Shown here: positions 55,046 to 64,000 of the stretch, one piece after another | Layout: every line of letters starts with the position of its first letter | Position numbering within the stretch: the first letter of the stretch is position 1 | NCBI GenBank assembly: GCA_027460525.1 | Contig: JAPZAS010000015.1 | Location: forward strand, 62,001-126,000 | From: Candidatus Methanoperedens sp. | GTDB lineage: Archaea > Halobacteriota > Methanosarcinia > Methanosarcinales > Methanoperedenaceae | Direction: 5' to 3' | Length of the DNA: 64,000 nucleotides | Position numbers and translations under genes: made by a program | Notes under the pieces: generated by a model | Database searches by the model: none | Seen by the model: only the letters and a program-made list of their open reading frames with translations | What the model was told of the DNA's origin: nothing

Positions 55046-55067
55046 GTAAAAGGGTCAACACCCTTAC

Positions 55068-56732
55068 ATGACTTTTTTTGAGGAGTTTGCAAAAGTCTGC
55101 AGCAGGATCGAAGGCATTTCAGGTTCGCTTGAAATGACCTCTGTTGTTGCCGGATTTCTTAAAGAAGTGAGTGATGGGGAACTTGAGATTGCAACCCGGT
55201 TTATTATGGGGCATGTGTTCCCTGTCTGGAGCAAAGAGGAGCTTGGTATCGGACCAAGCATGCTGTATTCTGCCATCTCTAAAACATCTTCGCTTCCTGT
55301 TAAGCGGATAGAAGAATTGGTCAAGGAAACCGGGGACGTAGGTCTTGCAGCAGAAAAAGCATTCGCATCAGGCAGAACCCAATTGAGCTTTTTTTCGCAG
55401 GAAGAGCTCACCATTAAAGATGTATATATACGATTTCAAACGATTGCAAAAATGACAGGAAAGGGGTCACAGGGTGCAAAAATAAAGAATCTCCAGTACC
55501 TCTTTGGTGCAGCGAAACCTCTTGAATCAGTGTATATTGCACGCTTATCGATTGAAGAGATGCGCATCGGCGTTGGTGAGGGAATCGTAAGAGATGCGAT
55601 ATCCCAGGCTTTTGACGTACCTTCGGAACTGGTCGAGCGCGGGTATATGCTTACGAATGATTTCGGGCTTGTTGCACATACGGCAAAAAAAGAAGGCGAG
55701 CAGGGACTTCTAAAGCTCGGCGTGGTGCTTAACAGACCATTGAAGATGATGCTTGCCCAGGTTGCTTCGGGTATTAATGAAGCAGTTGAAGAAATGGGAA
55801 CTGTAGCTGCTGAATGGAAATTTGATGGGGCGCGCGTCCAGATACACAAGAATAACGACGACATAACGGTATACTCACGCAGGCTTGAGGACGTTACATC
55901 CTCATTACCTGATATTGTGAAAGCTGTGAAATCATTTGTTTCTGCAAAAAGCGTCATTCTTGACGGTGAAGCGGTAGCTCTCGGAAAGAATAATAGACCG
56001 ATGGCATTTCAGGAGATACTCAGGCGTTTTCGGCGAAAATACGATATTTCTATCACAGCCCTTGAAATTCCCTTATTCTTAAACCTTTTTGATATACTGT
56101 ATTTGAATGGCGAAAGCCTTATTGATATGCCGTTAATCCAGCGCAGGAAAAGGCTTGAAGAGGTATGCGATAAGAGTATTGTAGCAAAACAGACCGTAAC
56201 GGGTGATGTTGCACGTGTGGAGGCGATTTACAAAGAGGCGCTTGCTGCAGGGCACGAGGGGGTAATGCTGAAAAATCCAGAATCTCTTTATACCCCAGGA
56301 AAGCGGGGAAAGAACTGGCTTAAATTTAAACCAGTTATGGAAACGCTTGACCTCGTGGTTATCGGAGGGAATTGGGGCGAGGGGAGAAGAGCCAACCTTA
56401 TCGGTTCCTATTTGCTGGCATGCCGTGACCCTGATACTGACAGATTTCTTTCCATCGGCAGGGTGGCAACCGGCATAACGGATGACCAGCTTGAAGAGCT
56501 GACCAAAATATTCAAGGAACTGGTGATTTCTGAAAGCGGTACCGAGGTCGAATTTGAGCCGAAAATAGTATTCGAGGTAGCCTTCGAGGAAATACAGAAA
56601 AGCCCTAACTATGATTCGGGATATGCGCTCCGTTTTCCAAGGCTTGTTAATGTGAGAAGCGATAAATCATCGCTGGATGCGGATTCCATCGAGCGGGTCG
56701 AGCAGCTTTATATCGGGCAAAAAGGAAGATAA
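55068..56732 (+). CDS. lig: ATP-dependent DNA ligase
   Basis: 554 residues: N-terminal DNA-binding helices, then the adenylation Lys251 in EWKFDGARVQIHK, motifs GEAVAL and GVMLKNPESLY, and the OB fold with DLVVIGGNWGEGRR. Joins Okazaki fragments. Contains a chance CCGTAACGG at 56194. Confidence 0.95.
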   Translation: MTFFEEFAKVCSRIEGISGSLEMTSVVAGFLKEVSDGELEIATRFIMGHVFPVWSKEELGIGPSMLYSAISKTSSLPVKRIEELVKETGDVGLAAEKAFASGRTQLSFFSQEELTIKDVYIRFQTIAKMTGKGSQGAKIKNLQYLFGAAKPLESVYIARLSIEEMRIGVGEGIVRDAISQAFDVPSELVERGYMLTNDFGLVAHTAKKEGEQGLLKLGVVLNRPLKMMLAQVASGINEAVEEMGTVAAEWKFDGARVQIHKNNDDITVYSRRLEDVTSSLPDIVKAVKSFVSAKSVILDGEAVALGKNNRPMAFQEILRRFRRKYDISITALEIPLFLNLFDILYLNGESLIDMPLIQRRKRLEEVCDKSIVAKQTVTGDVARVEAIYKEALAAGHEGVMLKNPESLYTPGKRGKNWLKFKPVMETLDLVVIGGNWGEGRRANLIGSYLLACRDPDTDRFLSIGRVATGITDDQLEELTKIFKELVISESGTEVEFEPKIVFEVAFEEIQKSPNYDSGYALRFPRLVNVRSDKSSLDADSIERVEQLYIGQKGR

Positions 56733-56742
56733 GAGCCTGACC

Positions 56743-57066
56743 CTACTGTTCAAGGCGGCAAACCCATTCCGAAAGCCTGATACATTGTTCAGGTATGCAT
56801 TCAAGAGCGCAGCCTGTGCATGGGGAGAACATATCATCAATCAGCAATAATTTGAAATTTTTAATTTTTTCCTTTTTCTCCTGAAGGTATTTAATAATGA
56901 AAGTTCTATCGGAAGGCTCCCTGCTTATTTTCCCTTCTTTTTCCAGTCTGGCAAGGATCCTGGAACATTTGCTGCTGTCTATTTTAGCCTTTTTCCAGAG
57001 TTCGTTCTGTAAAATTCCTTTTTTTTTGGATTTTATCAATTTAAGGAGCTTTTCTTCGATGTCCAT
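56743..57066 (-). CDS. Winged-helix protein with C-terminal Cys cluster
   Basis: 107 residues. Winged helix (~1-60: LQNELWKKAKIDSSKCSRILARLEKEGKISREPSDRTFIIKY), then MFSPCTGCALECIPEQCIRLSEWVC. The five cysteines (CxxC, C, C, C) could hold an Fe-S centre, making it a redox-sensing regulator. It ends 10 bases from the ligase stop, convergently, and is one base downstream of Lsm on the minus strand. Confidence 0.6.
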   Translation of the reverse strand: MDIEEKLLKLIKSKKKGILQNELWKKAKIDSSKCSRILARLEKEGKISREPSDRTFIIKYLQEKKEKIKNFKLLLIDDMFSPCTGCALECIPEQCIRLSEWVCRLEQ

Positions 57067-57067
57067 T

Positions 57068-57292
57068 CTATTCCCCTACCGGACATAATATGATTATGTT
57101 ATTGCCTCTTAAGATTACAGAACCCAGAGAACGCGCTTTGACGCCGTCTGCTATCTCATACGTGTCCACAAGATGCAGGTTCAAATACTCATCCGCGCTC
57201 TCAAGCCTGCCCTCAAGGGTATGTTTATCTCCTTTCATCTCAACCCGTACCACTGAACCTATCAATGACTGAACTTTTTTAGTTGGAAACAA
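57068..57292 (-). CDS. Sm-like RNA-binding protein (Lsm)
   Basis: 74 residues with Sm1 (VVRVEMKGDKHTLEGRLESADEYLNLHL) and Sm2 (RSLGSVILRGNNIIILCP). Start codon is TTG, supported by GAGG seven bases upstream; no ATG or GTG is in frame. Confidence 0.9.
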   Translation of the reverse strand: MFPTKKVQSLIGSVVRVEMKGDKHTLEGRLESADEYLNLHLVDTYEIADGVKARSLGSVILRGNNIIILCPVGE

Positions 57293-57368
57293 GATTTTTC
57301 CTCGGCTACCTTTTATTTTCTCTTCATTTATTTCCTTTAGTACTTCAATTTTTGGGTTCTCGCGTGCT

Positions 57369-58829
57369 CTAATAAGTTTTAGCCATTATTGCGATACTTG
57401 CCGTCACCTTTTTACATATCGGGCAATTCCCGCCACCCTTTCCAAGCTCGCCCTCTGGTATCCCGAGTATCCCTGCGCCGACAGCTTCCTCCATGGCAAG
57501 CCCGCATTCTCGCCCGCCGCACCAGGATATCCGTGCTATACCCTCTGAAATTTTTTCCTTAACTTCTTCTATCGTATTGCAGTCGAAGATGCGCTCTTCC
57601 ATTGATTTTTTGGCTTTTTCAAGCAGATTTTTATGAATACCTTCAAATCGCTTTTTGATTTCTTCTGCGATATTATCCAGTGGAACGTTTTCCTTGCTTC
57701 CGCTGTCCCTTCTTACGATGGTAGCTGCATTATTCTTTAGGTCGCGCGGACCTATCTCCACCCTTAAAGGTACGCCTTTCATCTCCCATTTGTAATACTT
57801 GGCTCCTGGGCGCTCGTCGCTCTCATCAAGAGCCACCCGCATGCCTTTTTCTTTTAATCGGTCTGCCGCATCCCGGCAAGCCTTTATTATCTCCTCGCTC
57901 TTCCCGAACAGAACCGGGATGACCGCGACCTGAACTGGCGCAATCTCAGGTGGGAATACAAGCCCCCTGTCGTCCCCGTGAATAGAAACAAGCGCTGCTA
58001 TGCACCGCTCTGATATCCCGTAGCATGTCTGCTGGGCATACTGCTGCTCGCCGTTTATGTCCTCATACTGTATATCGAACGTCTTTGCGAAGTTATTTCC
58101 CAGGTGGTGCGCGGTTCCTACCTGCAGGGTTTTGCTGTCAGGCATCAGGGTATCAACAGCCATTGTGTAATCCGCTCCCGGGAATTTATCCCACTCAGGT
58201 CTTTTGGAAACGATGGTGGGAATTGCAAGTCGTGCGTAGAATTCCTGATAAATGCGCGTAGCTTCCCTAACCTGCCCCGCCGCCTCATCCCATGTGGCAT
58301 GCACGGTATGGGCTTCCTTGAAGGATGTTATCTCCCGCAATCGAATGAGAGGACGTGTGTGCTTTGTCTCATACCTGAAGGTGTTCACAATCTGGTAAAT
58401 TTTAATTGGCAGGTCTGCATGCGAACGCACCCACACTTTATACATGGGATAAATGGCGGTCTCGCTTGTGGGGCGAAGCGCCAGCTTGACATCCAGTTCG
58501 TTTTTTCCGCCGTGGGTGACCCAGTAAACCTCGTTCTCAAAGCCCTTGATGTGCTCTGCTTCCTTCATGAACTCGGATTCGGGAATAAGGAGTGGAAACA
58601 GTGCTTCTTTGTGGTCTTTATCCAGCAGTTCTCTCATTATTGCGTATGTCCGCTTTCGCACCTCAAACCCGAACGGGAACCAGACATAAAGCCCTTTCAC
58701 GGGGTAGCGCACATCCATGATTTCCCCCGTGAGAAGAAGTTCATTATACCATTCGCTGAAATTTGATTTTGCCGGAAGTATGGCTTTCTTTTCGTCTGTT
58801 AGCGTTTCTTTTGTTTGCTTTTCTGCCAT
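57369..58829 (-). CDS. proS: Prolyl-tRNA synthetase
   Basis: Class II synthetase, archaeal/eukaryal form. 486 residues from ATG 58829. [37 protein letters not shown] (motif 2 region) and the C-terminal Cys set (CGGRECG, CPICK) of the zinc-binding tail are present. Confidence 0.95.
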   Translation of the reverse strand: MAEKQTKETLTDEKKAILPAKSNFSEWYNELLLTGEIMDVRYPVKGLYVWFPFGFEVRKRTYAIMRELLDKDHKEALFPLLIPESEFMKEAEHIKGFENEVYWVTHGGKNELDVKLALRPTSETAIYPMYKVWVRSHADLPIKIYQIVNTFRYETKHTRPLIRLREITSFKEAHTVHATWDEAAGQVREATRIYQEFYARLAIPTIVSKRPEWDKFPGADYTMAVDTLMPDSKTLQVGTAHHLGNNFAKTFDIQYEDINGEQQYAQQTCYGISERCIAALVSIHGDDRGLVFPPEIAPVQVAVIPVLFGKSEEIIKACRDAADRLKEKGMRVALDESDERPGAKYYKWEMKGVPLRVEIGPRDLKNNAATIVRRDSGSKENVPLDNIAEEIKKRFEGIHKNLLEKAKKSMEERIFDCNTIEEVKEKISEGIARISWCGGRECGLAMEEAVGAGILGIPEGELGKGGGNCPICKKVTASIAIMAKTY

Positions 58830-58898
58830 TCTGGTCACCGTATCGGCTGCTACTATTGTCTTACTGGCTATAAAAGTTATCAGAACTTTATACTCAGT

Positions 58899-59936
58899 TC
58901 AGGATAATTGAAATCTCCTCGTGTAAATATAGAAAGGAAGCGCCAGAGCTGCATAAGGTGCCACATTCACCAGCGCCTCAATGCCGGCAGCGCCGGATGA
59001 TAGCCTTGTCACAATATTAAAAGGCGAATCTGCAAAGAGATATCCAAGTAGGAACAGCAGTATAAGGATAAGGGAATACATATACTGGGATATTGCCCTT
59101 TCCCTGTACTTGACGGCAACCACGGCTCCTATAAGGACAATGATAACTGCGATTATGCTTATCAATAAAAGGATAATCCCGATATTATAGACGACAACGC
59201 CGTTTAAACGCACGAGCATCAGCCATAACAACACCTGCATGGGGACGATGAGCACGGCAGTAAGCATCTTGCCGTTCAGTATTTCCTGAAAGGATACAGG
59301 TGAAACCAGCAGTAGTTCCATTGTTTTGCGTTCAAATTCCTCTGTGAACATATCTATGATTAAGCCGCCTGAGATAAAAACCGGCGTGAAAACAAGGAGA
59401 GGAATAAGTATCCCGTAAATGAATTCAAAGTATGTGGATGTTTTTTGGGGAAGAGATTCAACATGCAGTCTTACAGGCTCGAAACCTATTCTCGGGCTTC
59501 TCACATCCCTTACAAATGTTTCATAATCTTCCAGGGGTTTTTTCAGTTGCAGCGTAACAAGCGTGCCTTTTATGTCAGATTTTGGCAGATAAATTATAAC
59601 CTGAATAATCTCATTTCCACCGGATTCCTGGGACGGGATTACAACCACCGCATCTATCTTATTCTTGTTGAAATCCGAAAGTGCAGAGTTAATATCCTGG
59701 TAATAGTAAGGTTTTACACTGCCTTTTTCAATGAACTGCTTTAGCTCCCCCTCTCCTACGATTCCCACCTTTGCTTTCTGACCATCGTATTTACCGAGAG
59801 CCGAGGGGTCAAAAAAAGAAGCAAGACCTATAACCAGAAGCGACGAGAACGAAGCTATCAGCAGCTGTACGATAATCGCAAGTACAAGGGTCTTTTCATG
59901 GAGAAGAGAACCCATCTCCTTCTTTGCGATAATCAT
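58899..59936 (-). CDS. ABC-2 type permease (second)
   Basis: 345 residues from ATG 59936. One N-terminal helix, a ~150-residue extracytoplasmic loop, then five helices with VSPVSFQEILNGKMLTAVLIVPMQ. It reads MIIAKKEMGSLLHEKT at the start, as in NatB-type permeases. Five bases separate the ATG from the other permease's stop. Confidence 0.85.
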   Translation of the reverse strand: MIIAKKEMGSLLHEKTLVLAIIVQLLIASFSSLLVIGLASFFDPSALGKYDGQKAKVGIVGEGELKQFIEKGSVKPYYYQDINSALSDFNKNKIDAVVVIPSQESGGNEIIQVIIYLPKSDIKGTLVTLQLKKPLEDYETFVRDVRSPRIGFEPVRLHVESLPQKTSTYFEFIYGILIPLLVFTPVFISGGLIIDMFTEEFERKTMELLLVSPVSFQEILNGKMLTAVLIVPMQVLLWLMLVRLNGVVVYNIGIILLLISIIAVIIVLIGAVVAVKYRERAISQYMYSLILILLFLLGYLFADSPFNIVTRLSSGAAGIEALVNVAPYAALALPFYIYTRRFQLS

Positions 59937-59940
59937 GGTA

Positions 59941-61680
59941 TTACCCAAAAACAACCCCCCAGACAAGGTAAAGATTATATGCGGAATGAATAACCGTGGC
60001 GAGAATCACTGAAATGGGATAGTTCCCCGTTCCTTTTAAACTCAACGAGGCTGTGGTGGTAGAGCTGACGTGTAAGATCAATGGATATATGAGAAGACCG
60101 ATACCCATCGCAGACCCGAAGACTGAGCCCGTTATATCTGCGATAACCACCAGCAGTAAAAGCTTTTCTCCCAGGAAAAAAGCAGCACCTGACAGAATCC
60201 CGAATTTCAGGGCATTACCTGTGGTAACATCGGATAATTTCCTTGAAAAAACCGTATATATTCCCACTGATTTGACTACCTCTTCGATCAGTGCAGCAAT
60301 CAGGATAAAAACTATTATACCGAAGCGGATTGGAAGATTGAACATCAATACTATCAGCATCAACTGGAGAGAAAATACAAGCGGGAGCAGAACAATACTT
60401 AAAAAGAAAATCGGAGCTGGCACGCGGTTTATAAATTCCTGCACAGAATCCAATAGTTTACTCATTATCGGCTTCTGTGTGAAAAGATCCTCTTCCCTGT
60501 AAATGAAAATACCGAACATGAAAATCAAAAAGGAGACAAGATAGAACGGGGTGGTTGAAAAGATATATTCGCTTACGGAAACAGGCTCGTTCTCAAGAAG
60601 CTTGACCACAAGAGTGATGGGGGAAATGATGCTGATGGCATGAATATTTGCAAACATCGCAGGCAGGAAGATATATCCGGAGAGAAAAACCGAGAGGAAA
60701 ACAAGCACAAACGTAAGTTCCTTGAAACTGCGCGCTATTATTGCACCCATGAAGGCGGTTGAAAGAAATATTAGAGCAACAGGCAGCAGCATAAGAACTA
60801 TCCATGCGCTCCCTCCGAGATAAACAGTAATAGCAGCCACCAGTACCAGCGTGATTAAAAGATAGGGGAGTAATTTTCCTGTTACGATCTCGTATGGTTT
60901 TGCAGGCGATACAAGCAAAAGCTCCCCTTTTCGCTTCACTCTTTCTTCCATTATACTTGATGAGAAAAACTGCGCTATAAAATATATAGGAAAGATAAAA
61001 AGGAAACTCAGGACAACGGCTTTAAACGGAATTGGAGGATTGAAATGCGATGGTGTTGCAAGCTCCTGCTCTTTTATGGTAGAAACACTATTTATTTCAA
61101 CCAGTTCTTTTTTGGATGGCACCCGTGCTTCTTCGGATGGCTGTGAAACCGGTGTTTCTGCTGCTGGCGTCGAACCCGCTGTTTTCCCCACTTCAGGCAG
61201 TTTTTGTATGGACTGGGGCTGGAATACCTGCTCTCTATCGATATTTTTCACGGTTATCCATACCGGAAACGTATCGTTCAGATCATTATATTTCAAAAGC
61301 CTTGCCTCGTCGTATCTTTTAATGGCTTTATCCAGCGCATCGAGGGCTGAAATGGATTTTTCAGAATTGTGATGGATGACTTTATCCCCTATTATCAGGA
61401 TGTCAAAACCGCCCTGTTCAAAAAGATATCGTGCCTCAGGCTCGTTTGCACTGTAAACCTGGAATTTATCGTCTGTCTGCAGGATTGGAGCCAGAGCTGG
61501 GTCTGTGACGACCACCTTGTAGATATTATCGTTTATGTGAAGACCGGATTGGGATACAGAAAAAGAAACAGCCCCGATTAAAATTAAAAGTATGAATGAA
61601 AGAAGGAGGGTCTTTTTACTGAAGCTTAATCGTGTCCTTCTGAATTCCCATCTCGAGATGGTCAATAAATCCCTTATCAT
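59941..61680 (-). CDS. ABC-2 permease fused to a PrsW-like membrane protease
   Basis: From ATG 61680, 579 residues. The N-terminal ~370 residues are an ABC-2 permease with a large Pro/Ser-rich external loop. The C-terminal ~170 residues hold PrsW-type motifs: IEEVVKSVG (EExxK), GAAFFLGEKLL, LILHVSS and VIHSAYNL. So a possible glutamic intramembrane protease is attached to the exporter. Longer readings overlap the ATPase gene and are rejected. Confidence 0.75.
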   Translation of the reverse strand: MIRDLLTISRWEFRRTRLSFSKKTLLLSFILLILIGAVSFSVSQSGLHINDNIYKVVVTDPALAPILQTDDKFQVYSANEPEARYLFEQGGFDILIIGDKVIHHNSEKSISALDALDKAIKRYDEARLLKYNDLNDTFPVWITVKNIDREQVFQPQSIQKLPEVGKTAGSTPAAETPVSQPSEEARVPSKKELVEINSVSTIKEQELATPSHFNPPIPFKAVVLSFLFIFPIYFIAQFFSSSIMEERVKRKGELLLVSPAKPYEIVTGKLLPYLLITLVLVAAITVYLGGSAWIVLMLLPVALIFLSTAFMGAIIARSFKELTFVLVFLSVFLSGYIFLPAMFANIHAISIISPITLVVKLLENEPVSVSEYIFSTTPFYLVSFLIFMFGIFIYREEDLFTQKPIMSKLLDSVQEFINRVPAPIFFLSIVLLPLVFSLQLMLIVLMFNLPIRFGIIVFILIAALIEEVVKSVGIYTVFSRKLSDVTTGNALKFGILSGAAFFLGEKLLLLVVIADITGSVFGSAMGIGLLIYPLILHVSSTTTASLSLKGTGNYPISVILATVIHSAYNLYLVWGVVFG

Positions 61681-61717
61681 TATGTTTATTATACTCAGTA
61701 ACCAAATAAGTATTTCT

Positions 61718-62599
61718 ATGAGTGAAATTGCAGTCGTTGGGCTGAGAAAAGAATATGATGGCTCTATTGCTGTCGATTCCCTCAGTTTTGAAATTAATAA
61801 AGGCGAGATTTTCGGCATTGTGGGACCGAACGGCGCAGGCAAGACCACGACTCTGAAAATGTTAAGCGGATTGATTGCTCCTACGAAGGGAAGTATAAAA
61901 ATCCAGGGAATGGATATAAAAAAGGATGCACAGAGGATAAAACAGAAACTCGGTTTCCTGCCTGAGGAAAGCCCGCTGTATGAAGGCATGACAGCTCACG
62001 ATTACCTTATGTTTTTCGCACAAATTTACAAGGTTGAAAAGAAAACAGCATCCATGCGGATTGGCGATATCCTCAGCGCGCTTCGCCTCGATGCTTCAGG
62101 TAAAAAGATTGGAGAGATGTCAAAAGGGATGCAGCGCAAGGTTGTCATTGCGCGGGCGTTGATAAACGACCCGGAATACCTCATACTGGATGAAATGACA
62201 TCAGGTCTTGACCCCACAACTTCAAAATATCTTGTGGATTTTGTGTCAGAACTTAAAAAACAGGGGAAAACCATCGTGTTCAGCGCGCATAACCTCTACC
62301 AGGTCGAAAGCCTGTGCGACAGCGTGCTGATAATGAACAGGGGAAAGGAAATAGCGATCGGCACCATGCCGCAGATAAAGAAAATGTGCGGGGGTATTGT
62401 TTACACAATCGAGTTCAGTGTCGAAGCTGCGATTGATTTTGAGGCTGTGAAAAATAACGGGAATTTTATCGCACGCACAGACAGCATAGACGAGTTTAAC
62501 AGGATTACAGGCTGGGTGGCGAAGCATAATGGAAGGATAATTGATATTAAGACAACAGAAACATCGCTTGAGGAGATATTCCTCAAGTTGATGGATTAA
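61718..62599 (+). CDS. ABC transporter ATP-binding protein
   Basis: 293 residues: Walker A GPNGAGKTTT, signature MSKGMQRKV, Walker B LILDEMTSG. It starts at ATG 61718, 37 bases from and divergent to the permease ATG at 61680; a longer reading from 61592 overlaps the permease. NatA-like partner of the two permeases. Confidence 0.92.
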   Translation: MSEIAVVGLRKEYDGSIAVDSLSFEINKGEIFGIVGPNGAGKTTTLKMLSGLIAPTKGSIKIQGMDIKKDAQRIKQKLGFLPEESPLYEGMTAHDYLMFFAQIYKVEKKTASMRIGDILSALRLDASGKKIGEMSKGMQRKVVIARALINDPEYLILDEMTSGLDPTTSKYLVDFVSELKKQGKTIVFSAHNLYQVESLCDSVLIMNRGKEIAIGTMPQIKKMCGGIVYTIEFSVEAAIDFEAVKNNGNFIARTDSIDEFNRITGWVAKHNGRIIDIKTTETSLEEIFLKLMD

Positions 62600-62660
62600 C
62601 TAATGCCAGAATTCTTTGAGTTCATTTATGGAATTCCCTCATCATGCAAAGTATTATTGG

Positions 62661-63974
62661 TTAATTATTGTTTGTAAGATTGATCTCCTTAAATTTACTA
62701 ATTAGGTTATAAAAAGATAGTTCTTTGTTAAATTCACAAAAATAATCTTTAACCGGAAAATCATTATTTAGCCAAAACCCATTAGCCATACAGCCCCCTG
62801 CACAAATATAGCGTATATCACATTCCTTACAACCATCTATCTTATCAACTGTAAGTGTTCTGAATCTTTCTATGGTTCCCGAAGAATGGTATATATTTTC
62901 TAACGAATCATTTTTTATGTTTCCGCAGTGAAAATCCTGGTGATGCAACATTTGGCAGGGGAATACATCTCCATTGGGGGAAATACTCAGAATAGATGTT
63001 CCGGCGCCGCACATCTGGTTTTTTGTTCCGAATTCAGGAATATTTTTAGCAAAGAGAGCTTCCGAACCTTCGGGCAAACTAACTAAATGTTCAAGAAATT
63101 CATGTGGTGAGAACGCCAAATGAGACATTTCTTTCCCTTTTCCAATTTGGAGCATGGGGGTAAATTGAAAATCAATTTCCGGGAAATATTTTTTTATGTT
63201 TGAGATATCATTAAAATTCTTCTTTGTAATAGTAGCCGCCAACTTAATTTTTACATCATATTTACACAACATTGCTATAGCACGCTTTATGGTTTTGAAA
63301 TGTCCCCTTTTTCCTCTCAACCAGTCGTTTACTTCTTCATTGGTAGAATCCAAACTAATCTGGATTTTGTCGAATATTTCGGCATATAACGAGGCATTGT
63401 TTTCATTGATAAGCAAACCATTTGTTTGCAGCACGTTTTCAATATTATTTTTTTTAGCAAAATTTGCAATTTCAATCAACTCCGGAAACAAAGTCGGTTC
63501 ACCGCCTGTATAAACGATTTCAGGATTAGCGACTGCAATATTTCTGAAAGATAGGATAGCGTTATTTATCAAATTCTTATCTAATGTACTGTACCCGTCA
63601 ATTCTATTGGAAGCATTCAAATCACGAAAACAATATAAACAATTGGAGTTGCATTTATTTGTTAATGCCAGATACATTGTTGATAATGATGTTGTTTTAG
63701 GAAGCTCGATACATTTGGTGGGGTAATTCAATGCAATTTCTTCAATAAATTTAATGCATGCTCCTCGTAGAGATTCTGCGACATGGCCATTTATTTTGTT
63801 AAGCAATTTATCAACAGTTGACTCCCCATCTAACAGTTTAAACGCCAGGAACTGTTCTTTAGATAATTTAAACCAAAAATTTACTTCAGGATTAATGATA
63901 AAATAATCACTATTGTTTTTATATACATTGAAAGAAGAATATCGTGGTAATATTAAATTTCCATTAAGTTTCAT
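62661..63974 (-). CDS. Radical SAM/SPASM peptide maturase with PqqD-like domain
   Basis: 437 residues from ATG 63974, 26 bases from the window edge. The N-terminal ~80 residues (FKLSKEQFLAFKLLDGESTVDKLL) look like a PqqD/RRE leader-binding domain. CNSNCLYC and YTGGEPTLFP are the radical SAM core. MCGAG, DVFPCQMLHHQDFHCGNI and CKECDIRYICAGGCMA are the SPASM ligands. AT-rich. The substrate peptide is probably encoded beyond the right edge. Confidence 0.85.
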   Translation of the reverse strand: MKLNGNLILPRYSSFNVYKNNSDYFIINPEVNFWFKLSKEQFLAFKLLDGESTVDKLLNKINGHVAESLRGACIKFIEEIALNYPTKCIELPKTTSLSTMYLALTNKCNSNCLYCFRDLNASNRIDGYSTLDKNLINNAILSFRNIAVANPEIVYTGGEPTLFPELIEIANFAKKNNIENVLQTNGLLINENNASLYAEIFDKIQISLDSTNEEVNDWLRGKRGHFKTIKRAIAMLCKYDVKIKLAATITKKNFNDISNIKKYFPEIDFQFTPMLQIGKGKEMSHLAFSPHEFLEHLVSLPEGSEALFAKNIPEFGTKNQMCGAGTSILSISPNGDVFPCQMLHHQDFHCGNIKNDSLENIYHSSGTIERFRTLTVDKIDGCKECDIRYICAGGCMANGFWLNNDFPVKDYFCEFNKELSFYNLISKFKEINLTNNN

Positions 63975-64000
63975 AGCTTTCAATCTCTCACCAAATAGAA

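Noticed and set aside
56194-56202. CCGTAACGG inside the DNA ligase gene
   Set aside because: A single copy in frame (encoding T-V-T-G) with no 27-bp partner; counted as chance.
61681-61989. Upstream extension of the PrsW-fused permease
   Set aside because: It overlaps the divergent ATPase gene and adds an improbable N-terminus; ATG 61680 is used.

Overview
The window is archaeal chromosome. The evidence is eS6, LX/L18a, Lsm, prefoldin, the RNase P subunit Rpp21, an archaeal FtsY and AdoMet synthetase, an RNA polymerase subunit D with ferredoxin clusters, a tRNA-Glu with a bulge-helix-bulge intron, and TATA-like boxes close to start codons. Heterodisulfide reductase HdrC-HdrB, a small pentaheme cytochrome c, UbiA/UbiD genes of menaquinone type, a tungsten-type aldehyde oxidoreductase and NfnAB-like genes suggest an anaerobic Methanosarcinales relative. 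A Methanoperedenaceae (ANME-2d-like) archaeon is plausible, but that is inference and was not tested by phylogeny.

Layout. 1-7.4 kb: exported CrtC/AttH-like protein (cut by the edge), tyrS, a Dabb protein, tsr3, hdrC-hdrB, a dihydrouridine synthase and an aldehyde ferredoxin oxidoreductase. 7.4-9 kb: an AT-rich accessory patch with a RusA-like ORF between 14-bp inverted repeats and a cyclase-homology-domain protein. 9-15 kb: pheS, eS6, intron-bearing tRNA-Glu, a flavin-binding protein, an NfnAB-like pair and a trypsin-like protein. 15-22.3 kb: kdpABC, then uS13-uS4-uS11-rpoD and tRNA-Leu(GAG). 22.3-26.6 kb: dut, a small membrane protein, xerA with a dif-like site, a permuted GTPase, ywbE and an integrase remnant. 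26.6-30 kb: ubiD, a GPN GTPase and ubiA. 30-35.2 kb: an MNT-HEPN pair, a radical-SAM gene with a leader-like partner, and a papain-like peptidase beside a chagasin-like inhibitor. 35-46 kb: rnp4, yyaL, a large radical-SAM protein, an ArsB/NhaD-type transporter, LX-pfdA-ftsY, a gamma-carbonic-anhydrase-like protein, archaeal AdoMet synthetase and VapBC. 46-54 kb: ppsA with its XRE regulator, a trans-sulfuration enzyme, argJ, a CBS protein, argC and tRNA-Leu(TAG). 54-64 kb: pentaheme cytochrome, DNA ligase, a Cys-rich winged-helix protein, Lsm, proS, an ABC exporter with a PrsW-fused permease, and a radical-SAM/SPASM maturase.

The most unusual signal is at 22.87-26.34 kb. Twelve copies of the palindrome CCGTWACGG (core CGTWACG in all twelve) form four intergenic clusters of 3, 4, 3 and 2. 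Every interval within a cluster is exactly 27 bp. The clusters surround xerA. A 28-bp perfectly symmetric dif-like site (11 + 6 + 11) lies just upstream of the xerA start. I read this as a candidate chromosome-resolution locus with an uncharacterised phased DNA-binding array, or as the operators of an unknown oligomeric regulator.

Other leads are the leader-peptide-like protein beside a radical-SAM enzyme, the out-of-frame peptidase/inhibitor pair, the ABC-2/PrsW fusion, the cyclase-like protein, and tandem operators at the MNT-HEPN module.
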